Positions 51,594-61,900 of a stretch of DNA of 64,000 nt are shown piece after piece; the stretch's first letter is position 1; every line of letters begins with the position of its first letter. The notes under the pieces are model-generated. The model was not told the origin of the DNA. It was given only the letters and a program-made list of their open reading frames with translations, and ran no database searches. The DNA is from Spizellomyces punctatus DAOM BR117 (taxonomy: Eukaryota; Chytridiomycota; Chytridiomycetes; Spizellomycetales; Spizellomycetaceae). The stretch covers positions 1,895,299 through 1,959,298 of the forward strand of contig NW_015971537.1 of the NCBI RefSeq assembly GCF_000182565.1, given 5' to 3'. Made by a program: the position numbers and the translations under genes.

Positions 51594-53589
51594 TCATTGC
51601 TTCATCATATTGGCCTTTGCAAGCAATCGCTGAAAGCCACAACAAGAGTTGGTACATTAGCAGATGCAGATGACGGGTGCTACATATCAAACTTACCTCC
51701 GCCCATTTCACAACCGGCTATCATACAAAGACAAACATCAGCTTCCAATGTTTGACGCTAGACCGCGATTAATCCATCGTACGCACCATATCAATCATCT
51801 TTCCGTCCAGGTTGAAAGCGCCAATGCCCTTCTTCATGTGTTCTTGGTAGCCTTCCACAATTTTTGTAGCCCTCTCAATATCTATAGGGGACATCCAAAT
51901 CTACGGATGAGCCAATCTATCAAAAGTCATGGAAAATGTAATCAAACCTTTCTCTGAAGGAGAATAGATGCGCTGAATCGTCTCGAGTTGCTTTGGGTGT
52001 ATTGCTTGCTGCAATCAACTCGTCAATCCCAAATTCGATCACTCAAGCTATTTATGACACGTACCTTGCCTGTAAAACCCCATTCGCGACCCTCGCGGCA
52101 CTCTTCCTCCTGCAAGATGCCCAGATTAGCACCCCCAATCACCGTATGTGGGCGGGTCAAATTACAACTCACCAAAATATCCACGTTCTGGTAATCGACG
52201 CAGACCTACAAGATACCAAACGAATTATTTATCAAAAATTGGTCAATGTACACGGGTAGATTGGTTTGCTCGTACCATATCGATCGCCTGCAACCCAAAC
52301 GCGCTAGCTGCGGTGGCAACACGCTGACGCGCGTACAAAAACTCTTGACGTGAGGGCGTGCGGATGAGACCTGTATCTGCCGCGTAGTCTTCAGCTGCAC
52401 TACATATTTATAAACATGAGACTCCAACCGGTTGCGTGATTCTAGCGACATACATACAATACCAGTCCGTCGATACGGGGATCAGCTTGTGCAATTCTTC
52501 AAACAAGGATTGACAATTAGTGCAAAGCAAGGCGCATCGAGCGACGAGGTCACGTAATTTCATACTCTCGAATATTCATGATGCCCAAGGCACTTTCGAT
52601 GCAGGCTAAAATACGTATGTTTGCTCGGCTGGTGGACAAGGTCAGCCTACGTTATCACGCAGTTCTGCTGAACGGCTCAGTACCTTGATTCGGGCGCTAT
52701 AGAATCAATCATTCGTGACACAAACTCAAGCTCCTTGGCAGATTGCACCTTTGGTACCACTAGTGCGTCTACATATTTTGATCGTAGCTAAAGTCGCCCA
52801 CATGCATTACTATAGCGGAAAGCAAGGGCTACAAACCACAGAGAGTTGGACTTACCACGACACTCAGGTCATCCACTTCCAAACCAGATCCGACCGCGTT
52901 AATACGTACGGTCTTTTCGCTCTTACCGACATCATGTTGCTAACCGCCCGCCACAATTTATCAGATCCTGGCGTCAAGTCGGAATGACAATCGATGCACA
53001 TTCTTACCTCAAGTGCCTATCAATCCGAAGCAGCTGGATGTTAATACATGGATCATTTACTTTCGCACCAACCCAACATACCTGAAACACCAATTGTCTG
53101 GCAGTTCCTTTTCGATTTACGGGGACGGAATCTTCGAGGTCGTAAATAATGCTATCTGCATGTGACCTTGCGCGAGCTATTCAATTTCCGTTCGTCACTT
53201 CCTTATTGTAGTGGTAAAGAGACGTGTAAGGAGAACAAATGCCTGGCTTCAGCGAACACATGAATGCATCTAGTGCAAGTATGTACCAGGAACTTTTCCA
53301 AGGAAAGAATACGCCGATAGAGAGTGAGTGTGAAGAATAGAATGAGGGTCTCTTTCAGCACCAGCAGTACCGAACCGACATCCTTCTCCTTCCGTCTTCT
53401 ATTACCATAGAAAATAGCCCTCCGCGCTCGCTCAGCTCTTGTTACGGGGCTTGAACCGTCCAAGGTCTGCGCTGGTGTTGAATAGCTGTGTTGTGATATC
53501 CCTAATAATGGCGCTCGGAATCGGAAAGCGCTACGCGCTGGCGGACGAGAGGTCTGCCTCCAGCCAGCCAGGGAGCAACTTCGCAGCAT
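51594..53589 (-). CDS. citrate lyase beta-like (CLYBL/CitE) protein with micro-exons and an apparent frameshift
   Basis: Many short exons on the minus strand. Exon 1 (53589 to 53406) encodes an Arg/Ser-rich, mitochondrial-type leader ending RARRAIFY. Then come a 6-nt exon (53287-53292) and a piece starting at 53201 reading GSDERKLN and SHADSIIYDLEDSVPVNRKG. A 9-nt exon (53008-53016) follows. Next are QHDVGKSEKTVRINAVGSG, ALVVPKVQSAKELEF, ACIESALGIMN, VFAAEDYAADTGLIRTPS, RQRVATAASAFGLQAIDM, AIHPKQLETIQRIYSP and the last exon ending LLAKANMMKQ. Between GSDERKLN and SHADS one base at about 53178-53183 must be skipped to keep frame. Family role: mitochondrial malyl/citramalyl-CoA lyase fold. Start may be 53598. 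Confidence 0.85.
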
Positions 53590-53701
53590 CTCTTGCACCA
53601 GTCTTTATGGGTGGTATCAAATGGAAATGAGCAATCTTGGACAATGTGGCTGCAGAGTGACAACATCAATCAAGTACAGTAGGTGACACGTGATTCGGCC
53701 T

Positions 53702-54573
53702 TTATGTATTGAACATCCCCCTCCACTCTTGCTTGCTTTTCTCCTCCAGCTCCTTCAATCTACCATCAACACTATTCAACTCTGCCCTTATGCCTGCATC
53801 CTGTGGTGCGAGTTCCGCCGCTCTATAAAGATCCGTACGTGCTTTCTCGAGGTTATTAAGCTTGTGATGCGATTGTCCGCGGCGAAAGTACGCCTGGATA
53901 AAGCAATTACAGTAAGAGACAACCGTAACCATTTGCATAGATGAGAACAATATTACCTTTGCATTCTGAGGATCTATCTTGATGACCTTGTCGCAGACAT
54001 CAAAAACCTTTTCGTATTTAGACTGCTTAAGATAGCATGCTACCGTAGTCATAGTATGAGCTCTTGATCCAGTCGATGATAGCTAATCCCAGAACATTGT
54101 GGAAGACTTACCGGCCATGTTACTGTAACAAGCCTTGAGGGTCTGCAAAATAACAATCGCCCGACGGCCTGTCAGCTCGGCTTCTTCCAACATCAACAAT
54201 GACGGCCGTGGATGCTCACATCTGCAATATCCTTCTTAACGTTCTCCTCTAGGCTCTTCCCGGGTACAATAGACGACATTGAAGAGTTGTCCAGCCCGGT
54301 CAAGTAAAGTACTGCCTTTTCATTCGTTTGTTGGAAACCTGTTCAGTATATCCAGAGTACGGTGGTACAGGTTGGGAAACATTGGCACCGAGAGCAGTAC
54401 CTGGTGGTAGCAACGAAGAGCTGCTCACGGGAAAAATGGTTAAGAATGCATGCAATATCCGGAAGCTGAGGGCAAAACTACGAACCCTGGACAAGGTTCC
54501 CATTTTTGAATTCCACGTTTCCCTTCTCTTTCTCCTCTTTTCCTCTCCCAAGCTTTTCTTCGACACTGGCCAT
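53702..54573 (-). CDS. TPR protein (TTC9/immunophilin-type TPR domain)
   Basis: Exons 54573-54486, 54338-54220, 54142-54112, 54037/9-53957, 53893-53702 give about 170 aa. Three TPR helices pairs: EKGNVEFKNGN at the start, TLKACYSNMAACYLKQSKYE with VCDKVIKIDPQNAKAYFRRG, and NNLEKARTDLYRAAELAPQD, ending EEKSKQEWRGMF. No PPIase domain is attached, unlike FKBP- or Cyp40-type proteins, whose TPR it resembles, so a small co-chaperone-like or TTC9-like protein is likely. Exact donor of exon 1 was chosen by phase and is moderately sure. Confidence 0.7.
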
Positions 54574-55178
54574 CGCGCTTTGGGAGTCGTATCGAGGACA
54601 AGACCAAATGGAAAGCCAGATGAAAGGAAAGAGAGATCGTTGCGGAAGCAAGATGAGTCCAGCAATTTTTCACGTGACCGTTCAGAAGCTTCTTGTTGGG
54701 AGTCAACCAATGACTTAAGTCTGAAAGGCATGGGCTACATTTGGTATTTGTCTTTGGAAATACTTTAGTTTGCATAGGGCTTTCTGGAAATCGTAAATCT
54801 TGTTGACAACGAGAAATGTCTGGGGCAGCGTTTCTTTATCAATCTGCGCCTGTAACAAGTCTATTCTAATTACTTAGAGATATGAAGAAATGTTGGGCGC
54901 CACGGTAGATTGCAGAAACAGTACGACACTTGCGGCAGATCTTCAAACTCAACCAATTGGTCTGTGAACAGGTCTGCTTTTCGTTAGTCTCATTGTATAG
55001 ATCTTTGGGACCAATGTAGATAATGCGGAACAATGAAAAGGATGGAGATTATTGATGCATGGCGTGTTTTATTGCTAATTTCAAGGAAAAAAATAGATAC
55101 ACAAAAAATAAAAAAATCCGGGCATTCCTCGGCGGTTCCGCCCCAAAACGGCTATTATCACACGGGTCCGGGTAGCTC
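54574..55178. promoter_or_regulatory. TPR gene upstream spacer / CBF5 3' side
   Basis: 605 bp. CACGTG at 54671-54676, about 100 bp upstream of the TPR gene start. Open frames here are low-complexity shadows. No other gene recognised. Confidence 0.4.
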
Positions 55179-56890
55179 CTACTCGTCATCCTCGGTCTTC
55201 GTCTTCTTCTTTTTCTTCTTCTTCTCAGACTTGTCCTATATGAAAAGATAAGCAAGGATCGCCTAGGCTTTCGAACAGATTCCAGAGCAACACTATACCT
55301 CTCCATTCTCTGTGGCTTCCGCATCCTTCTTCTTGCTCTTCTTTTTCTTTTCGCCATCTGCTGTAGCTCCATCCTCAGCTGTATCGTCCATCTTTCTCTT
55401 TTTCGATTTAGGAACCACCTCTTCGATTAATGGTTTAGAGTCAACTTCCATTGCCTCCTTGTTCGCAGCAGGCTTTTCGTCAACTTGTCCAGCAGCATAA
55501 TCAACGTAGTCTTTTGTCCAGGTAGATGGTGTAGCGTCGTTGCTCCGACCGTACTTGTCCAACTTGCCGTCCTGAATCAACTTTTTCTTCTCCTGTGCTT
55601 TCGGTCCCAGACCCCAACGACGTGGGTAGGTATCGCGTTCCATGATGACGCGCTTGATCTTGGCAACCACTCCATGATCGCAGGTGGCCATTTCGGCCGT
55701 GGACATCTGGGCAATAGCCAACGCAATAGCCTCGCCTTTGGTTGACATCAACACCACCTCCTCATTTATATCAATACCCGATTCGAATCGCAGCAGACCA
55801 GGTATCATGAGCTTGGCCCCATAGCAGATAGCATTCACAGCGCTGTCTTTGACAACTACACGCTTGTAGGTTGTGAGCAATGTTTCCAAAGGCATTACCA
55901 CCCGTCGCAAATATGATTCTGAAAATGTCACATCGCGTCCCGTCAGTTACGTACACGACAAGTCCAAATATATAGCGTACTTACCATCCTTGGTGTTGTC
56001 GTATACCCATTGGGCATCCATAACGTCGTGCATCGTCACGAGGTTATCATCCTCGCCCAAAGCACCGGATCGCACACGCCGAAGTTCTTGCATATGACCA
56101 CCAACCCCGAGCAAAAGACCCAAATGCACACAGAGGGTACGGATGTACGTGCCGGCCTCACAGCTGACCCAGAAAACACCCAAGTGGCGCTCGTTGTCAA
56201 ATTCGATCAACTTGAGCTCATGGATAGTACGAATACGCAATTGACGTTTGACTGCCGAGATCAATGGAGGGCGTTGAAACAATGCACCGGTCAGCGTCTC
56301 CAGACTCTGCGCCAACTTCTTTTCGGATTCTATCGCGTCATGAAGGCGAAGAACGGCGACGTACTCTTTACCTATTGTCAACTGGATCAATATGGACCAA
56401 AAGAGAGTGAAATACAACCAATCTCACACGCACCGGCACCCTGCTGTGACTTAACCAAGCGAGTGGCACGATCGACACACACAATCAAGCACCCTGTCAC
56501 TTTGGGGTCAAGTGTTCCACTGTGACCAGTCTTTTCCACACGGAGGATTCGGCGGATCCAAGCAACAACTTCGTGAGAGGATGGGTTGGCAGGCTTGTCA
56601 AGGTTGATGACACCATACTTGACATAGTTCTCAATATCGCGCTTGAGTGGAGAGCATCCGCTGGGGATGGGAGTGTAGTGGCCAGTGCGAACATTGAGTT
56701 TGTCGTAGTTCTTTTTGAGTGCAAGAGTTCAGAGGGCAATCCAAGCAGCCATATTTCAGCGCAACTCTACCTTCAACAACAAGGGCCAGGTGGACGTGTC
56801 CATGGATGGGGTGACAGAGGTAGGTTTGATCATATAATCCGCATCGGACTGCGTTTTGGCTGCCTTTTCGGCTGTCTTCGTCTTACCCAT
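55179..56890 (-). CDS. CBF5: H/ACA snoRNP pseudouridine synthase (dyskerin/Cbf5)
   Basis: Exons 56890-56771, 56710-56434, 56371-55985, 55918-55299, 55235-55179 give 486 aa. Motifs: [20 protein letters not shown], the catalytic aspartate loop in [51 protein letters not shown], then the PUA domain ([27 protein letters not shown]). The C terminus is Lys/Asp/Glu-rich ([25 protein letters not shown]). Role: nucleolar rRNA/snRNA pseudouridylation and, in animals, telomerase RNP stability. It has a TTAGGG-type tract upstream (57225-57241). Confidence 0.97.
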
Positions 56891-57339
56891 CTTTCTGAGC
56901 CTATGTACCGAGAACGCGCACTTGCTTCTTTCTTGGAGAGGATTGGAAGAGAAGGCGGAACCGGAAAACCACCTCCTTCACAAATGTCCAAAAAATCTCC
57001 AGAAAAAACCTCCAAGGGAAGAGCGTCGGAAAGCGTTGAAAGCGTTGAAGGCCCAAAAAAACAAAAAAAGTATTGGTTGGAATGCGCACGGATCCAATTC
57101 GTTCAAATCGGTCTTAGCATACGTAAGCAATTATTTATATTCTCCGCCCTGAAGGTTATCCTTTGAATTTTTAATGCGGTATTATTGTCAGCGTTCAATG
57201 ATAATCTGTAAATAGAAGACGGCTTTAACCCTAACCCTAACATCATTAAAGCAAGGATCCGTGAACAAAAACCAACTGGTGCATCCGAGAGCTAACCGAA
57301 CCCCTTCATTGCTGTGTACCTAAAACTTGCCGTTCAGAT
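56891..57339. promoter_or_regulatory. divergent spacer CBF5 / 7TM gene
   Basis: 449 bp with no accepted gene. A run of A-rich sequence at about 56995-57070 and the CCCTAA tract at 57225-57241 are the main features. An open frame crossing it from 56522 is a shadow of CBF5 exon 1 and upstream DNA. Confidence 0.4.
57225..57241 (-). repeat. telomere-type TTAGGG tract (CCCTAA on plus strand)
   Basis: TTAA followed by two CCCTAA units; reads as TTAGGGTTAGGGTTAA on the minus strand, the sense strand of CBF5, about 335 bp upstream of its start and about 100 bp upstream of the divergent 7TM gene. Confidence 0.8.
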
Positions 57340-57375
57340 ATGTCTGGCACAAACGATATGTCTGGGACAAACGAT
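57340..57375 (+). repeat. 18-bp direct duplication at the start of the 7TM gene
   Basis: Two copies of ATGTCTGGSACAAACGAT (one base differs) encode MSGTND twice, so either ATG could start translation. Confidence 0.9.
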
Positions 57376-58521
57376 TCTTCTGTGGACTGCGAAAACCAAT
57401 ACCAAGAGCAGCTAACCCTGGAGATGTCATATCTAGGCTTCAACAACTATGTGGCAAACAATATTGCAGCTATGGCAATGCATATCCTCCTCTTCGCCCT
57501 ATTATCGGAGGGAATCTTGAAGATAAGACATAGAGCAACCATCAACTGTTTCTGGACTGCTGTAGCGTTTAATCTCCTTTATTGTTTGTGGAATGTTATC
57601 GGTATGAAGGGTCGTGCTTTGCCTCTATGGTGGTTACAAGTCGGATGTTCATCTTCAATTGTTTATATTAGGAAACACCTTTCCATGGATGTTCACATAC
57701 GCAGGTACCAACTTTTATTACTATCCACGGGGCTTGTACAGTGCCGTACAAGCGCAAAGTCTAGTGCTGCTCAACTATTATCGAGTCGCGCCTAGCTTCG
57801 ACACGGTTATGGGCCGTCAGCTCAGAATCGCAATTTTTTGTGCTGTCCTCTTGGTCTTCCCTTTGGAACTCGCAAGTCAATATTACATCGCCATCAGATA
57901 CACCATGACAGCAGATTGGGTTAATACAGAGTATTTGGCGCCTCTCGTGCACTCAAATTGGGGTAAGCAATCTGTTGCTTGAATTCACATTTGTTTGCCT
58001 GACGTCGTTCTCGGTAAAGTGTATCAAGTATTTCTTGACAGCTGTTTCTGCGGGTATAGCATTTGGATGTAAGTATTGACACCATCACTTGTCTGCGTGC
58101 GTTTTTGGATCCTGTCTTTTAATCATGGATGCATTTTATTACTAGTATCCGAGGGTCGAAATCCCTCTCCCTACCGGCAGGAGCTTTTCGATCGCATGAG
58201 AGCAAACAGCACAAAGCATTCGCCATAGCCCATATCATGAGGATCACCATTTTTCTCGGAATTGAAGTCCTTCGCGCAGTCTCGTATACAGTGACTCCGG
58301 ACGATTCTGATGTTTCACTGGAGGCGTTAACCTTCTGGGCAATGCATATCATGATGCCACCATTTAAGCCATATCTCATTGTGACGGATATGACACGGGT
58401 TCGCGCCATTACAGACCGTTGGGGGAGGGACGGCGAGTCCCCTAATCTAGACGTCAGCAGGCTGGCATCATCAACTAAGGATAGCTCTCGCGCACCACAT
58501 GATGGGGACTCTTCTATATAG
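57340..58521 (+). CDS. predicted seven-transmembrane protein, family not recognised
   Basis: Exons 57340-57601, 57672-57962, 58020-58068, 58146-58521 join in phase to 325 aa. Hydrophobic helices, in order: NIAAMAMHILLFALLSEGIL, FWTAVAFNLLYCLWNVIG, VQAQSLVLLNYY, IAIFCAVLLVFPLELASQYY, YQVFLDSCFCGYSIWII, IMRITIFLGIEVLRAVSYTV and TFWAMHIMMPPFKPYLIV. Positive charge falls after helices 1 (KIRHR), 3 (RVAPS...GRQLR), 5 (RGSKS...SHESKQHK) and 7 (RVRAITDRWGR), which predicts an outside N terminus and an inside C terminus, as in GPCRs. No retinal-lysine or other known receptor motif was recognised. The N terminus starts with a duplicated MSGTND. Confidence 0.6.
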
Positions 58522-58966
58522 GTGATAGAGTTGGAGATAGGTAGTCAATAATATATCGGCTGCATACCTAATGTACTTCAAATTAAATAAAGGTGACACT
58601 AGTGGGTTTAGAACACAAGCGATCTGGTGTGCCAGTATGTAAGAGATACAGGAAAAGAAACGCCTTCAACCAACAGAGTATTACTAAATTACAGATATCC
58701 ATTTGTGCATAACGGAAACGTCAGGAAAAAAGTTAAGAAATTATATATGTATAAAGGGTAAAAGAAAAAAAGAGGGTAATACACGCCAGCAGACTATAGG
58801 GACAGACCAAAACGGGTGCTGCGTATGGTCGCCCATCACATCCGACTTCGTAAATACTTTTCCACGGCCCCAAAGGTCAAACAATCCTCAGACAAGCCCA
58901 CAATCATGCCCAATATCTTACAACTAGCATCTCCGATCCTCAAAACTCAAATACAGATTATAGAAT
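58522..58966. other. convergent spacer 7TM gene / ch-TOG
   Basis: 445 bp between converging 3' ends. AT-rich, with AATAAA at about 58576. No gene recognised. Confidence 0.45.
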
Positions 58967-61900
58967 TCAGTATTCGACACTTCCATCAGCAGTTCTCTTC
59001 TTCATCATCGCCAATCGTTCCTTAAGTTCGGCCACTGTCTGGGCCTTCTTAACGGGTTGTCCTCCATCGCCACTACCATTCGACGTCGGACTACCAGGTG
59101 ACCCCGACCGAGGTGTCCCAGCAGCCGACTCCTCGGCCGAAGCAACTAATCCTGAAGGTGATACTGATGGGGCAATCTTTTCATTCAATATCTGCCGGGT
59201 ATCTTCCAGCGCTTGTTCGCCTTCCAGAGGAGCCAATCGCTGGATTTCGCTAAGATCGGTTGTTCCCCACCAGGTCAGCTTGATGCGATCCAGAGCACGT
59301 CGGTATCCTTCAGAATCGTGGGGTGAAACTGTTACGATAGACAATACACAATGATCAATCAAGGGACTATGATAACGTTGCAAAAGTAACAAACACTTAC
59401 GATCCCTCACTGCAGTACTCCCGGCGGCTACATCGAAAAGATAAGTCTTCTTGCGACAAAGAAATAGCTTAAAAATGGCGCGTCAGCGTGACGCTACGTA
59501 CCCCGACGGGATCTGCGCTCCTCCAAATCCAACCTCTTGGCTTCTTCTTCCTTACAGTTGCGTAGTCCTCTCCGGATATACTCTTCAAAGAAATCTCCTC
59601 GTTCCCTGATCTTGGCCTCAATTTGCTCTATTGCGTATAAATGCGTCTTTCTAAAATCATATAGCTCTTGCAGAGCGAACTTGGAGACGTCCTTATCCAG
59701 AAGTCGCTCCCACATCTTGTTAAGGTGATCCTGTACCTCTTGTGCCGTTAACTGTACTGATACGGACTCTCCTGTAGTAACGTTGCCAGGGACGGTGGTA
59801 TCCACTGGCTCATCTTTGTGCAGTATAGACTCAGATGCCGTCTTGAGACTTGCGGACGTCAAGGGCTTCGATATTGGCTGCTTATCACCCAGCTCCTGCA
59901 AATCCTCCCCACTATCAGTATATCCAAACTCAGCTTGCAGCCTTGCTGTTAAACTCTCGCTCGGAATTGACGGCCGCGATCTAGGCAGCATTGGGGACGC
60001 CGCACCTGAATCGCCCATTGATCGAGCAACATTGCTGGGGCTTCCCATGGCCGCTAGATCAAGTTCCGACCCAGCCTTCGGTGTATCACCCATCTCCGAA
60101 CCACTCCTCCCGTCAAGCGTGTGAAGTGCATATTTGACACAGTAGCTGGTTTCTTGATTTGGAATTAAATGGAAGGCGGCACGAAGATCGGGGCCCAGAC
60201 ACTTTGCAATTTCCCCAACAATGGTTTTGACCGTTCGGAAGGGCATATCGGCTTGTGGGTATGGATACTCTACGGCCCTTCGTTTCCATTCCCGCGGCGG
60301 GAGTCTCACGAAAAAATTATGTATGTCAAGGAGCAGAACGTCCGGTTTGATCGATTTAGTCGCAAGAAGTCGGGAAAGCGTCTTTGTTATTCGCCACAGG
60401 CAGCGTAAAATCAAGTTCATGTGTTTTGCCTGCCTGGATCGATTCTCAGCGGGCAGTGTGATCATGACGTCGCTAGATTCTATCAAGAGCGCAAGCGCAA
60501 CCCTGAAAAACCAAATACTTGTAAGCAGGCAAGACCACTAGTACGACAAATGAGGCTACTACGCACCCAAGCAAGGAATTTCTATCCACCGACTCCAAAA
60601 TTTTAACAACCAAAATATTTAATGCTTTATTCAAAGCAGGGCCCTGATCAATCTGCTCCAAAATCGGATCCAGAATTCTGTCCAATACTTCCGTCATGCA
60701 AAGCTTTAGCTGCTCTCTACCCACCGACCTGGCCAAAACCGGCTGAGAGAAGCAAATGACAAGAACGTTGACCAGGTGTTTGCACAGGCGCTCAAGAGAT
60801 GTTCGACCGGGGACCAAAGAGGTATACGCTAACCGATTTTGAAGAGTGAGAGCCGAAATTAGATCATTCATGTGCGGCGCGACAATTTCGGCTTGCGTGC
60901 CCAAAATGTCTTCAAGCTGTTTTAAGGCGTCTACGCTCTCGTACGGATCATTGCTGGTAATGTTGGTTATGAGTAAATCGATAGTATTCGAACTCATTGG
61001 CTCAGGAACAAAGACGTTCCGGTCAGGGGACCTTGGTGGTGAGACGGGTCCGTAACTGGGTAGTCGAGTTGGACTGAAATGAGATGGCGGCGCGGTTGAT
61101 GGATACTCCCTTTTCGGAACCACCAATCCATGCTTCTCCAGTTCGAGACTAAATACAGGATTCTTCCTTGTTTGGGTTGGGCTCCCAGACTTATTCGTGG
61201 TCGACTGGTCCACCGGATAAGCTTGGCTTTCCACCGGTGTGCTCTTCTTGTCAAATTTGGGGCTACTTCCCGGACTCGTCTTCCCGCTTTTCGGACTAAC
61301 ACTCCTTGTGCCCTTAGGACTCGGACGATCCTCCTCCTTCCCTCCTCTGCTGTTGCTCACTCTCTTCAGCCTTTCTTCCACGAAGCTTTTGTCTTTTTCG
61401 GAGATTCTTCCCAAAAGCTTCCAGACCCCATCCCCTACCAACAAATATGCTTGTGTAATCACACCCAAAGCTCCACCTCGCACAGAGGCATCCCGGTCCG
61501 CCAGCTGTGCTGCAATCAATGGAAATGATTTGCTGGGAATGCAGACTCCCATGCCGTTTCGTTGAACGAGAGATGCCAACTCTTCCAAACATTCTGTACG
61601 CGTCCGAGCATTTTTCGATTCCAAGCCTTTCAGCAAATAGGTAAAGAGCTTCGACGAAGGGTAAATGCGGGTCAGTCGCTTCATTATACCGCGTATCTTG
61701 ACTCGCATGGTCTCCTTCGGGTCTCCGGTCTTTAGACGAGGGTCAGCACAAGTTCGCTTAAATATGATAGAAAAACGACAACTCACCTTATTTATAAAAA
61801 ATGGCAGAAAAGAAGACGCCTCGTACTCACTCAAATGATAACCATCCTCATCCAATAACGCAAACAAATGATCCAGGAGCTCCAGACACTTTAAAAACAT

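Noticed and set aside
56522-57166. 214-codon plus-strand frame across the CBF5 5' part
   Set aside because: It is the antisense shadow of CBF5 exons 1-2 running into A-rich spacer.
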